The position numbers and the translations under genes are program-made. From Kosmotogaceae bacterium (GTDB taxonomy: Bacteria; Thermotogota; Thermotogae; Petrotogales; Kosmotogaceae), in NCBI GenBank assembly GCA_016933635.1, contig JAFGAP010000197.1, positions 38,492 through 102,491 of the forward strand: a stretch of DNA of 64,000 nucleotides, in the 5' to 3' direction. The stretch's first letter is position 1, and each line of letters begins with the position of its first letter. The notes below the pieces were generated by a model that did not search any database, was not told the DNA's origin, and was given only the letters and a program-made list of their open reading frames with translations. Below are positions 48,116-57,889 of the stretch, one piece after another.

Positions 48116-49533
48116 CTTCTGAACTCTTCCTCCATTCTGTCACCCGATGGTTCAAAGACCACCTCGCTGATCCTCTTATCCTTTAGACTCTCGAGATCCC
48201 ATAAGTCTGTACATATTCCTGCAAGCATTGCCGCTCCAAGTGCTGTTGTCTCCTTTATGAGAGATCTATCAACGGGAATATTTAATACATTCGCCTGCAT
48301 TTCCATGAGAAAATTGTTTCGGGTTACACCTCCATCTACTAGGAGCTTATTCAATCTAATACCCGTTTCCTCTTCCATCAAATCAAGTATTTCCCTTGTC
48401 CTGAAGGCAATGTATTCAAGGACCGCTCTCACTATATGAGCCTTTCTCGTTCCTCTAGTTAGGCCGATCATCATACCCCTGGCGGAAGAATTCCAGTAGG
48501 GCGCCCCAAGGCCTGTGAGCGCTCCCGAAAAGAACACGCCGCCATTATCGACAACTTCTCTGGCCAGAGACTCAGTTTCGGAAGGACTGTCAATTATTCC
48601 AAGTCCATCTTTTAGCCAGCTTATCAAAGCTCCAGTAGCAAATATCGACCCTTCAACAGCATAAACAATTTCCTCTTTGGACTTCCATCCTATAGTTGTA
48701 AGCAACCCGTGTTCAGATATCTTTGGCTTTTTCCCTGTGTTCATCAAAATGAACGAACCCGTTCCGTACGTGCATTTCGCGTCTCCGGTCTGAAATGCCG
48801 TCTGCCCAAAAAGCGAAGCCTGCTGATCTCCAGCCATTCCACCTATTCTCGGACCATATATCGAAGGACCGAGGAGCTTACAGGACTCAACGACTGCAGG
48901 CAGATATTCCTCTTTCACACTAAAGAGATTGAGCAAATCATTATCCCATTTTAGCTCTTCTATATTGAACAGCATTGTTCTAGACGCATTAGAGAAATCA
49001 CACACATGAAGATTATCCCTCGTTAGATTCCATACCAGCCACGAGTCTATCGTTCCGAATCTCAATCTTCCACTGCTTGTTGCATCTTTAACTGCAGGAA
49101 CATTCTTTAGCAGCCACTCCATCTTTGTGGCGGAAAAATACGGATCCGGTTTGAGTCCTGTCTTCCGCTTAATTAAATCTCCATAAGAGCTTTCTATCTC
49201 TCTACATCTGCCTGCAGTTCTTCTATCTTGCCAGACTATGGCATTGTAAAGCGGTTGATCCGTGAGAGCATCCCAGGCGACAACCGTCTCCCTCTGATTT
49301 GTGATGCCTATAGCCGCTATCTCCCTGAATGATATTCTTGCATCTGAGACCACTCTTTCAATTGTGCTCATAGTACTGAGAATGATGTCTCTAGGGTCGT
49401 GTTCCACCCATCCCGGTTCCGGATAGATCTGCTTGAATTCCTCCTGCGCAACTGCAACTTGATAGAGCTCTTGATCAAAGAGGACTGCTTTGCTGCTACT
49501 TGTTCCCTGATCGATAGCAAGAATGTAATTCAT
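48073..49533 (-). CDS. glpK: Glycerol kinase (start corrected to 49533; ORF track 49653)
   Basis: 'MNYILAIDQGTSSSKAVLFDQ', 'GITNQRETVVAWD', 'NAIVWQDRRTA', 'GGMAGDQQASLFGQ', 'LLVDGGVTRNNFLMEMQA'. Confidence 0.95.
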   Translation of the reverse strand: MNYILAIDQGTSSSKAVLFDQELYQVAVAQEEFKQIYPEPGWVEHDPRDIILSTMSTIERVVSDARISFREIAAIGITNQRETVVAWDALTDQPLYNAIVWQDRRTAGRCREIESSYGDLIKRKTGLKPDPYFSATKMEWLLKNVPAVKDATSSGRLRFGTIDSWLVWNLTRDNLHVCDFSNASRTMLFNIEELKWDNDLLNLFSVKEEYLPAVVESCKLLGPSIYGPRIGGMAGDQQASLFGQTAFQTGDAKCTYGTGSFILMNTGKKPKISEHGLLTTIGWKSKEEIVYAVEGSIFATGALISWLKDGLGIIDSPSETESLAREVVDNGGVFFSGALTGLGAPYWNSSARGMMIGLTRGTRKAHIVRAVLEYIAFRTREILDLMEEETGIRLNKLLVDGGVTRNNFLMEMQANVLNIPVDRSLIKETTALGAAMLAGICTDLWDLESLKDKRISEVVFEPSGDRMEEEFRRWKEALKRSMNWAN

Positions 49534-49543
49534 CAAACCCCTC

Positions 49544-50617
49544 CTATCTATAAAGACGTCTCGTAAAAACAATAGCATCTTCAGGGCAAAGCTCATGACA
49601 GACGTAACATAATATGCATTTTCTGTAGTCAATGGCAAACCTGCTGATGTCAATAGCTTTTGCTGGACATGCGTTTTCGCAGATGCGACAACTTCTGCAT
49701 TTTTCTCTATCTATCTTCGGAAACTTCGTTACTATTCTTCTCAGCAAAGCCGCCCCATAGACACCAATGAAGTTAGTTTCGGGAAGAAGCAGCTTTTCAG
49801 GGTGTACTTCGTCACCAACTATATCGTAGTCACCGACCAGGCCTCTGTCTCTCGCTATTTGCAGTATCGGAACTTTTGAATGGTTGATGCCGAATAATTC
49901 CGCTATAGCATCGTCCAACGCAAAAACATCCCTTGACATCCCGATTATTCCTGGCTTGATAATCCTACCATTCGACGGACCGTTGCCGTCCATCCCATGT
50001 ATGCCATCAATTACAGTCAGATCCGGCCTCAAATGAACGGCTAGATCTAGAAGCATCCTCGAAAACTCCTTCATGTTTCTGACTCTGAAATGCCAGCCCT
50101 GTTTCTTAGCACCGGGAACGCACCCAAAGAGGTTCTTCACCCCTAGTGTAACCCGAGTTAGTACGTGAGTCTTGAGCTTAGGCAGATTTATCAGGAGATC
50201 AGTTTCAAGAACTGATTTAGAAATGACGAAACTCCTGTACGTTCCCTCGTCAAAGATAATTTGAAAGGGATCATCGAAATCAAGCAGAGGTATCCCCAAC
50301 TCCTCGCACACTTGGGCGATTCCAGAAGCATATCCCGCAACAGAAGAACTTGTACTAGCGGGAGAATCCCCAACGCTCACCTCTGCTCCTTTTTGAAGAA
50401 ACATTTCTGCAACCGCCCTAACAAATTGGGGGTTTGTGGTTACACAACTCTCCGGTGATCTTGCCGATAGAAGATTGACTTTCAGAAGAACCTTCTTTCC
50501 CCGGAGAGTTTCGTCGAAACCGATCAGTTCTAGCCCTTCACTGATCTTCTCCCTGCACTTTTTGTATTCTAGGCTGCTTAGGATTGCTACCCTTTTCGTT
50601 TGACTCTCGTTTCCCAT
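49544..50617 (-). CDS. DUF362 domain protein with C-terminal 2x[4Fe-4S] ferredoxin motifs
   Basis: 'KKVLLKVNLLSA..PE..VTTNPQFVRAVAE', 'CRSCRICENACPAKAIDI', 'CILCYVCHELCPEDAI'. Confidence 0.92.
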   Translation of the reverse strand: MGNESQTKRVAILSSLEYKKCREKISEGLELIGFDETLRGKKVLLKVNLLSARSPESCVTTNPQFVRAVAEMFLQKGAEVSVGDSPASTSSSVAGYASGIAQVCEELGIPLLDFDDPFQIIFDEGTYRSFVISKSVLETDLLINLPKLKTHVLTRVTLGVKNLFGCVPGAKKQGWHFRVRNMKEFSRMLLDLAVHLRPDLTVIDGIHGMDGNGPSNGRIIKPGIIGMSRDVFALDDAIAELFGINHSKVPILQIARDRGLVGDYDIVGDEVHPEKLLLPETNFIGVYGAALLRRIVTKFPKIDREKCRSCRICENACPAKAIDISRFAIDYRKCILCYVCHELCPEDAIVFTRRLYR

Positions 50618-50858
50618 ATATTATCCTCTTCTTCTTCCTTCTATCGTCAACAATGCAAGATACTCCTTCAGGTAGCTTCACTTCGGAAGAACTCAGAGTC
50701 TCTACAATGACTTCTTCGGGAATAGAGGTAATGGCCCAGAGATCTGTAAGATAAAGCCTCTCGCCCGATCTGATCGGTGCTTTTTGAACAGCTGATTCAA
50801 GGGCCTTCCTATAGCGTTCCGTTATTTCCTCTTCGGAATGGTTCACTTTGTCATCCAC
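50538..50858 (-). CDS. Hypothetical small protein, 3' end overlapping the DUF362 gene
   Basis: Start upstream of the DUF362 ORF; 80-nt overlap; coding-like charge pattern; not confidently assigned. Confidence 0.5.
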   Translation of the reverse strand: MDDKVNHSEEEITERYRKALESAVQKAPIRSGERLYLTDLWAITSIPEEVIVETLSSSEVKLPEGVSCIVDDRRKKKRIIYGKRESNEKGSNPKQPRIQKVQGEDQ

Positions 50859-50986
50859 TGTGGATCACCTCATAGAAATTATACTCTATTAACCGCCCAC
50901 AAACTGGAAAGAAAGCGTAAAGGATCTTCTCATTTCTTAGCAGTTCCACCTGACATTCTTTCCGATAGAGGTCCTTTCATTATAGA

Positions 50987-51556
50987 ATGAGAAGAGGAGG
51001 AAGTCATTTGGAATTTGTAGTGATTGACACAGAAACAACCGGGATGAATCCATACCGAGGAGCCAGGCTTATCGAAGTTGCTGGCGTTCGTGTGAAGAAC
51101 TGGGAACTATGCAGAGATGATTTCTTTGATTCTCTCATTGATCCCGGATGCATAATTCCAATAACAATAACTGCCCTTACTGGAATAAGCAACTTGACCG
51201 TGAAGGGAAAGCCGACAGTTTGCCATGTTCTCAGAGACTTCTACTATTTCGCTGGAGACGCAACGCTGGTAATTCACAACGCCCCCTTTGATCTTTCCTT
51301 TATCAACTTCTATGGTGATAGATGTGGACTGGGTAAGCTTCGCAACCAATTCATCGACACTATAGAAGTGTCAAAGGCCGTCTTCAGATATGGGAGAAAC
51401 AACCTTGATATTCTTCTGGCAAGATTGAGTATCATACCCGAATCTAGGCATAGAGCATTAGGTGACGCACTGGCAACCGCCGAGGCCTTCGTTGCGATGT
51501 TAAATAGAATTGGGACAAATAACGTTACCCACTTTATAAAGAAACCCAACATTTAA
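50987..51556 (+). CDS. DnaQ-like 3'-5' exonuclease (second copy)
   Basis: 'FVVIDTETTGMNPYRGARLIEVAGV', 'LVIHNAPFDLSFINFY', 'RHRALGDALATAEAFVAM'. Confidence 0.88.
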   Translation: MRRGGSHLEFVVIDTETTGMNPYRGARLIEVAGVRVKNWELCRDDFFDSLIDPGCIIPITITALTGISNLTVKGKPTVCHVLRDFYYFAGDATLVIHNAPFDLSFINFYGDRCGLGKLRNQFIDTIEVSKAVFRYGRNNLDILLARLSIIPESRHRALGDALATAEAFVAMLNRIGTNNVTHFIKKPNI

Positions 51557-51691
51557 CGTAATTCACTTTCTTCGAACCTTCAGTTCCTCCATATCCTAAA
51601 AGTATCCCAGGAACTCGTGCTGAGGCAGCCGTCCACAATGTGGCAGAAAAGAATAGAATTTCCTTACTGAGATAGCATGGGAGGTAAATTT

Positions 51692-51719
51692 TTGAAATAA
51701 CAATATATTGTGGTAGAAT
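51692..51719 (+). promoter_or_regulatory. Promoter of nrdD
   Basis: TTGAAA (51692-51697), 16-nt spacer, TAGAAT (51714-51719). Confidence 0.6.
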
Positions 51720-51744
51720 CAACTTTAGACACAATTTATGGGGA
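51698..51744 (+). promoter_or_regulatory. Tandem NrdR boxes upstream of nrdD
   Basis: Box 1 core CAATATATTG (51701-51710) fits CWATATATWG; box 2 core CAATTTATGG (51732-51741), 8/10; core-to-core offset 31 bp. Confidence 0.8.
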
Positions 51745-51776
51745 TATTTCATTATCATATTTATGGAGGTATCGTG

Positions 51777-53930
51777 ATGCTTAATGTTAGAAAGAGAAAC
51801 GGAGCTATAGTATGCTTCGATCTAGATAAGATAATCAACGCAATGAAGAAAGCATTCGATGCAACGGAAACCCATTATAACGAAGATATACTTGAGCGGG
51901 TTGCCTTGAGGGTTGTGGCAGATTTTCAGCCTAAAGCCACGGATAACCTAATCGACATTGAAGATATTCAAGATTCTGTGGAAAGAACGCTTGAAAGCCT
52001 TGGATTTACCGATGTTGCTAAATCTTACATTCTTTATAGGCGACACCGTGAAAAACTAAGAGAACTTGATTCTTCAATGCTTGACTTTTCAAAAACAGTG
52101 AACAGCTATCTTGACATGCTTGACTGGCGAGTCCACGAGAATTCCACGGTAACCTACTCGATAGGTGGGCTGATTCTTCACAATAGTGGAACGGTAACTG
52201 CCAATTACTGGTTGAGAGAAGTGTACGATCCTCAAATTGGCAATGCCCACCGTGAAGGCGACATCCACATTCACGATCTTTCAATGCTGTCGGGCTACTG
52301 CGCTGGCTGGAGTTTGAAACAGTTAATAGAAGAAGGCTTGGGCGGGGTAACAGGAAAAGTTTCTTCATCACCGGCAAAACACCTATCAACACTGGTAAAC
52401 CAGATGGTAAACTTCCTTGGAATACTCCAGAATGAATGGGCAGGCGCTCAGGCTTTCTCTTCTTTCGATACTTATTTGGCGCCATTTGTGAAAATTGACA
52501 ACCTTTCTCTCAAAGAGGTGAAACAGAATATCCAGTCCTTTGTCTTCGGCGTAAATACACCTTCGCGATGGGGAACGCAGGCACCCTTTACAAACATCAC
52601 TTTAGACTGGGTCGTGCCAACAAAATTGAGGACGGAACCTGCAGTTGTCGGTGCGAAGACTTTGGACTTCACATATGGAGATTGTCAGAAAGAGATGCGA
52701 ATGATAAATCGCGCCTTCCTTGAGGTATTGGACGAAGGAGATGCCAACGGCCGGGGCTTCCAGTATCCTATACCAACCTACAATATAACGAAAGATTTCG
52801 ATTGGGAGGATGAAGACGCGAAGCTCCTGTTCGAAATCACCAGCAAATACGGTACCCCGTATTTCCAGAATTTTATCAATTCCGATTTGGATCCCGACGA
52901 CGTAAGAAGTATGTGCTGCAGGCTTCAGCTTGACAAGAGAGAATTGAAGAGAAGGGGCGGAGGTCTATTCGGCTCAGACGAATTTACTGGATCAATAGGA
53001 GTTGTAACGATTAACCTTCCGAGAATCGCTTACTTGAGCAAGAACGAAGAAGAGTTCTTCGCAAGACTTTCAAAGATGATGGACCTCTCGAGCAGAAGTC
53101 TAGAGATTAAAAGAGCAGTGGTCGAAAAATTGAATAGCGAAGGTCTCTATCCATATACGAAGAGATATTTGAAGAACTTTGACAACCACTTCTCAACTAT
53201 AGGCCTGGTGGGCATGAATGAAACAAGCTTGAACGCAAGGTGGATAAAAAAGGCGATTTCGGAAGAAGAGGGCTACCAGTTTGCACTTAGGGTTTTGGAC
53301 TTCATGAGAAGCAAAATGATGGACTATCAAGAGACCACTGGCCATCTATATAATCTTGAGGCAACTCCAGCAGAATCAACCGCCTACAGGCTGGCCAAGA
53401 CAGACAAGGAAAAGTTCCCTCAGATCATTACCGCAGGGAAGGAAAACCCTTATTATACGAATTCTTCCCATCTTCCCGTTGACTACACTAGAGACATCTT
53501 CAGTGCACTTGACCTGCAGGAAGATCTTCAGCAGAAATATACGGGTGGGACAGTCTTTCATTCCTTTCTTGGAGAGAGAATTTCGGATTGGGAAACTACA
53601 AAGCAGCTTGTGAGAAAGATAGCAGAGAATTATAGAATTCCGTACTTCACAATTTCGCCAACCTATTCGATATGTCAGGATCACGGGTACATAAGGGGAG
53701 AACACTTCACCTGTCCCGAATGCGGGAAGCCGACTGAGGTTTACTCGAGGATAACCGGCTATTACAGACCCGTACAAAATTGGAACACCGGAAAGCAAGA
53801 AGAGTTTAAGACACGAGAAACTTACAGAGTGGGGAGAGAAGGAGTAGATGAATTTCGCAGGAATAGAGAGCGTAAGCCTGGTGGACTATCCGGGGAAAGT
53901 AGCCCTGACACTTTTTACCTCAAGTTGTAA
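51777..53930 (+). CDS. nrdD: Anaerobic ribonucleoside-triphosphate reductase
   Basis: N-terminal ATP-cone 'VRKRNGAIVCFDLDKIINAMKKAFDA'; C-terminal 'CQDHGYIRGEHFTCPECGKPTEVYSRITGYYRPVQNWNTGKQEEFKTRETY'. Confidence 0.95.
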   Translation: MLNVRKRNGAIVCFDLDKIINAMKKAFDATETHYNEDILERVALRVVADFQPKATDNLIDIEDIQDSVERTLESLGFTDVAKSYILYRRHREKLRELDSSMLDFSKTVNSYLDMLDWRVHENSTVTYSIGGLILHNSGTVTANYWLREVYDPQIGNAHREGDIHIHDLSMLSGYCAGWSLKQLIEEGLGGVTGKVSSSPAKHLSTLVNQMVNFLGILQNEWAGAQAFSSFDTYLAPFVKIDNLSLKEVKQNIQSFVFGVNTPSRWGTQAPFTNITLDWVVPTKLRTEPAVVGAKTLDFTYGDCQKEMRMINRAFLEVLDEGDANGRGFQYPIPTYNITKDFDWEDEDAKLLFEITSKYGTPYFQNFINSDLDPDDVRSMCCRLQLDKRELKRRGGGLFGSDEFTGSIGVVTINLPRIAYLSKNEEEFFARLSKMMDLSSRSLEIKRAVVEKLNSEGLYPYTKRYLKNFDNHFSTIGLVGMNETSLNARWIKKAISEEEGYQFALRVLDFMRSKMMDYQETTGHLYNLEATPAESTAYRLAKTDKEKFPQIITAGKENPYYTNSSHLPVDYTRDIFSALDLQEDLQQKYTGGTVFHSFLGERISDWETTKQLVRKIAENYRIPYFTISPTYSICQDHGYIRGEHFTCPECGKPTEVYSRITGYYRPVQNWNTGKQEEFKTRETYRVGREGVDEFRRNRERKPGGLSGESSPDTFYLKL

Positions 53931-54510
53931 TTTTGATTGTGCTTACTGTCACAATTCAGAACTGAAGAAAAGGGTTAAGGAAGAATTGGAGGAATCAGAA
54001 GTTTTCGATTACCTCGACAGAAGAGGAAGGCTTTTGGACGCAGTAGTCATAACCGGAGGGGAGCCAACCCTTAGGGCCGATGAATTATTGCCGTTTATGG
54101 AAAGGCTGAAATCACGATTCCCGGAAACCCTTCTGAAAGTTGACACAAACGGCTGGAATGCTGATCTCCTGCGAGAGTTCCTTAAGATCGTTGACTATGT
54201 TGCAATCGATCTGAAGTCGCTCCACTACGAAATCTTTTCACCCGTGAATCTGAGTAAGATCGAAGATAGCATAGAAATGGCGAAGGGATTTACGAATCAT
54301 GAGATAAGAGTCACAATGTTCCCCCCATATCTTCCAGAAGATGATTTTGATGAGCTATCTAGAATCTGCGTCGGAGCATCGTTGGTTTCAGTCCAGCAGT
54401 ACAAACCAGTTGCTGGTTTGTGTGAGACGCCACCTTATCCCTCAAGCGTTCTTAAAAGATTTGCCGACTTGATTTCCAGTCATGCACGAAAAGTAATAAT
54501 CAGAGAGTGA
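53848..54510 (+). CDS. nrdG: Anaerobic RNR activating radical SAM protein
   Basis: 'MNFAGIESVSLVDYPGKVALTLFTSSCNFDCAYCHNSEL', 'VVITGGEPTL'. Confidence 0.92.
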   Translation: MNFAGIESVSLVDYPGKVALTLFTSSCNFDCAYCHNSELKKRVKEELEESEVFDYLDRRGRLLDAVVITGGEPTLRADELLPFMERLKSRFPETLLKVDTNGWNADLLREFLKIVDYVAIDLKSLHYEIFSPVNLSKIEDSIEMAKGFTNHEIRVTMFPPYLPEDDFDELSRICVGASLVSVQQYKPVAGLCETPPYPSSVLKRFADLISSHARKVIIRE

Positions 54511-54521
54511 AGAGGTATCGG

Positions 54522-54565
54522 GGAAGAAGAACCGGTCGCTATAAGCGGTCGGTTCTCTTCTTTAC
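54522..54565 (+). terminator. Probable terminator after nrdG
   Basis: Imperfect hairpin AGAACCGGTCGCT-ATA-AGCGGTCGGTTCT followed by CTTCTTT. Confidence 0.65.
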
Positions 54566-54606
54566 ATTTTCAACCGATCTGCTGAAATGACGAATTTTCA
54601 ACTTTT

Positions 54607-55797
54607 CTAATTCAACTCTAGATAGAATTTGAATCCGCTTCCTCCAAAGAATAATTGAGGTTCTACCGCAACACCAAGCGGTGTCTTCCATTTGAGGCCA
54701 ATTCCAATGGACATTCCAAGAGTTTCATTGTCACCGAAAGCTCCCATAAGGTAGAGCTTCGGTATAAAGGAGCTCATTTCATCGGAAGGGGAGATACCAA
54801 AAGTCCCGGTAAGAGGAATTCCGGCCTCCAATATCTCTAGCAGGAAGAATCTTGGATTGAAGGAATAAGGTTCCCATCCCTTTAGATCAAGATTACCGCC
54901 GAGATAAAACTGTTTCGTCACAGGCGCTTGGCCGAAATAAGTCAATCCTGCCATTGTGTCGCTTTGGACGTAAATTCTACCTATTATTCTGTACCAGTAG
55001 GTGAGCGAAGCTTTTTGATGTAGATAATTGATTCCTTTTCCAAATCCGTAGGAGAGGGTTGTCTGACCATAGAAGTTCCCTCTTTTCTCTTCATAATTCT
55101 CCTCGTCTCCAAACGCGAAGGCCCCTGAAAGGATTGATAGCGAGTAGTTATTCAACGGTGTAGCATCGAACGTTGCCTTTTCATATGTGTAAGATATCCC
55201 GGCAACTAAGTCTTCGAAGGGATAGGTTGTTCCAGCACTAAATGAGTCCAGCGTAAGAATCGAATCGTCCCTCCAGGGAACCTCTCTGAACAGAGTCAGT
55301 TCCAAGAAAGGATCCAACCCACTTCCAAAGGCACTGAAAGTGCTTGCTCCCAAAGTGAGGCCGCCCCAGAAGAATTGAGGTTTGGGAAGAACCCCCAGTA
55401 GTTTTTCATCGGTAAATCTCAGGAACCTGATACCTCCATAGAGGTTGACACCCGAACCCAAAAAACTCTTGTCCCCAACCCCCAATGCCAGATACTCGCC
55501 AAAATACGGGTATATAGTGGTGCGCTCTTGAATTGAAATTATTAGTCTGTAGTCGCCATCGGCATCCTTCAGCTGGAGGTAGACATCTGTGAAAAGCCCG
55601 CAATCTTCAAGATTTCTCTTCGCCCTGTAAACTCTCTCGATATCCAGCTCTTCACCAATCTTTAGCCCCGAGATATTTATTACTACTTGTGGGTTTGTCC
55701 TATGTACTCCAGTAACCTCGATTCCCACAATTCTGTTCGCACCGAAAGCTGTCAATGAAAATAATAAGAGCATTGTTGCCAGAATTACTCGCTTCAT
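54607..55797 (-). CDS. BamA/TamA-like outer-membrane protein with N-terminal POTRA-like domain
   Basis: Signal peptide; 'RIVGIEVTGVHRTNPQVVINISGLKIGEELDIERVYRAKRNLEDCGLFTDVYLQLKDADGDYRLIISIQE' POTRA; C-terminal barrel strands. Confidence 0.78.
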   Translation of the reverse strand: MKRVILATMLLLFSLTAFGANRIVGIEVTGVHRTNPQVVINISGLKIGEELDIERVYRAKRNLEDCGLFTDVYLQLKDADGDYRLIISIQERTTIYPYFGEYLALGVGDKSFLGSGVNLYGGIRFLRFTDEKLLGVLPKPQFFWGGLTLGASTFSAFGSGLDPFLELTLFREVPWRDDSILTLDSFSAGTTYPFEDLVAGISYTYEKATFDATPLNNYSLSILSGAFAFGDEENYEEKRGNFYGQTTLSYGFGKGINYLHQKASLTYWYRIIGRIYVQSDTMAGLTYFGQAPVTKQFYLGGNLDLKGWEPYSFNPRFFLLEILEAGIPLTGTFGISPSDEMSSFIPKLYLMGAFGDNETLGMSIGIGLKWKTPLGVAVEPQLFFGGSGFKFYLELN

Positions 55798-55806
55798 ATC
55801 ATCACC

Positions 55807-57051
55807 TCACTTCAGCAGCTCATTGACTTTGATTACGGCTTCGTCAAAAGCTGGTTTGGGTTCCGAAACGCCTTTCCTTACCTGTTCTACCGCGTTGTAT
55901 AGGATATTTCTGATCTCGATGATGTTCGTATGTACTGGTCTTGGTCTGGCAAAACCGACTGAATCTATAGGAGCCTTCAACTGCGGAAATCTCTGCCAAA
56001 TGAGCTGAATCTCCAGTGAATTCATAGCCGACTTGAGAACAGGCATGTATCCAGTCCCCTCATACCAGAACAATGTGTTCTTCTCCGAGGTCATCCACTT
56101 AATGAAGGTCCATGCTGCCTCAACCTTCTCCTCCGGAAGTCCCGACATAATGGAAAGAGAACCACCTCCAAGTGTTGTCTTCTTCAGCTTTCCTTCTGGA
56201 AGTGGTGCTACCCCTAAGTCCCAAGGGATGTTCTCCAAAGCGTAACGGATTCCTCCACTAGTCATTGGCCCCATTGAGATTCTACCCATTGTGAAGGACT
56301 GGATTCCTTCATCGATTGTTAAATCTACCGGAGAGAGGCCCTCTGCAAACCAACGTCTCCATGTTTCCAAAGCCTCTATTCCTTCGGCTGAATTGATTAT
56401 GCACTCGGTCATGTCTTCATTGAAAATCTCTCCACCGTTTTGCCAGACCAAAGGCTCAAACTGATAAAACATGGTGTCGACTCCCCATAAAAGGCCGTAT
56501 TGAGAGGGTCTGGAGTCTGATGATTTTCTGATTGTAAGCTTTCTGGCATAATCCTCCAGCTCTTCCCAGTTTTGGGGAGGTTTATCGGGGTCTAATCCTG
56601 CAGCTTCGAAGTGGTCTTTGTTGTAGAAAAGCATTAAAGCACTTATGTTGAAGGGTAATGCATAAGGGTTACCATCGCGAATTATTGTCTGCCAAAAGCT
56701 TTCGACGAAATCCTCTGAACTGAGTGTGGGATCGTTTGAAATCAGATCTGTAAGATCATGCAACGATCCATCTTTGGAGAAGATTTGGATATGTTCAATG
56801 TTTACCTGCGCAACATCGGGACCCTTTCCTGCTAGCAGAGCTGCTTTTAACTTTGTTACAGTCTCATCGTATGAACCCTGAAAAATCGCCTTCACTTCAA
56901 CATCGCCGTGAGCCTTATTGAAATCCGCGACGAGCTTATCGATTATCGGTTTCTGATAATCGGACATCGAGTGCCAGAACGTAAGTGTCACGACTCCGAA
57001 CCCCGTCAAAGCGAAAACTAACAAGACAACTACAGTTATTATTCTTTTCAT
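55807..57051 (-). CDS. ABC sugar transporter substrate-binding protein
   Basis: 'VTLTFWHSMSDYQKPIIDKLVADFNKAH...VKAIFQGSYDETVTKLKAALLAGKGPDVAQV'. Confidence 0.93.
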   Translation of the reverse strand: MKRIITVVVLLVFALTGFGVVTLTFWHSMSDYQKPIIDKLVADFNKAHGDVEVKAIFQGSYDETVTKLKAALLAGKGPDVAQVNIEHIQIFSKDGSLHDLTDLISNDPTLSSEDFVESFWQTIIRDGNPYALPFNISALMLFYNKDHFEAAGLDPDKPPQNWEELEDYARKLTIRKSSDSRPSQYGLLWGVDTMFYQFEPLVWQNGGEIFNEDMTECIINSAEGIEALETWRRWFAEGLSPVDLTIDEGIQSFTMGRISMGPMTSGGIRYALENIPWDLGVAPLPEGKLKKTTLGGGSLSIMSGLPEEKVEAAWTFIKWMTSEKNTLFWYEGTGYMPVLKSAMNSLEIQLIWQRFPQLKAPIDSVGFARPRPVHTNIIEIRNILYNAVEQVRKGVSEPKPAFDEAVIKVNELLK

Positions 57052-57067
57052 CTCTTCCTCCTTTTCA

Positions 57068-57889
57068 CTATCCTTTTAGTCCTGTAAGAGTGATACCCTT
57101 AACGAACTGCTTTTGAGCTATGAAATACGCGATCATAATCGGAAGTGTAGCCACTACTGTGGCGGCCATGAACTCTCCCCACTGAATTCCCCCTTCTGAT
57201 TTAAACATCGCGAGGCCGAGCTGCACGGTCCTCATTTCCGGTTCACTTATTACCAAGAGCGGCCAGAAATAGTTGTTCCATGACCACATGAACGAAAAAA
57301 CAGCAATCGTTGCTATTGCCGGTTTGGTAAGCGGCAAAAAGACATTGACCAAAGTTCGTAGAGGACCGCAACCGTCAATTGTTGCTGCGTCTTCTAGATC
57401 TCTTGGAATAGTCAGGAAGAACTGCCTCAGAAAAAAGATTGAGATAGCGGTCGCGGCATGAGGCAAAATCAATCCAAGGTATGAGTTGTCCATGTTTAGT
57501 TTCATGACAACCAGGTATTGAGGTATCATGACAACCTGCTGCGGAATCATCATCGTTGCCAGAAAAATATAGAATATCAGATCTCTTCCACGAAATCTCA
57601 TTCTAGCAAATGCAAATGCTGCCAGGGAAGCTGTTAAGAGCTGTAAGAAAGTCGTTGCCAACGCAACAACTGTACTGTTTAGAAGATACCTGGCAAATGG
57701 AACTTTGGTGAAAACACTTATGTAGTTCTTAATTGTAAACTCTCTAGGTATAAGTGAAAACGGATCCCTAAGTATCTCCTTGAGATCTTTGAAAGACGTC
57801 ATAAAAGACCAGAAGAAGGGAAAGACCATTACTATGGCCCCCACCACAAGTATTACGTACTTGACAGTTTTACCAACCCTTTTACTCAT
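57068..57889 (-). CDS. ABC sugar transporter permease (start corrected to 57889)
   Basis: 'MSKRVGKTVKYVILVVGAIVMVFPFFWSFMTSFK', 'EDAATIDGCGPLRTLVNVFLPLTKPAIATIAVFSFMWSWNNYFWPL'. Confidence 0.93.
   Translation of the reverse strand: MSKRVGKTVKYVILVVGAIVMVFPFFWSFMTSFKDLKEILRDPFSLIPREFTIKNYISVFTKVPFARYLLNSTVVALATTFLQLLTASLAAFAFARMRFRGRDLIFYIFLATMMIPQQVVMIPQYLVVMKLNMDNSYLGLILPHAATAISIFFLRQFFLTIPRDLEDAATIDGCGPLRTLVNVFLPLTKPAIATIAVFSFMWSWNNYFWPLLVISEPEMRTVQLGLAMFKSEGGIQWGEFMAATVVATLPIMIAYFIAQKQFVKGITLTGLKG

Noticed and set aside
52018-52485. 155-aa minus-strand ORF inside nrdD
   Set aside because: Antisense shadow of a confidently identified CDS.
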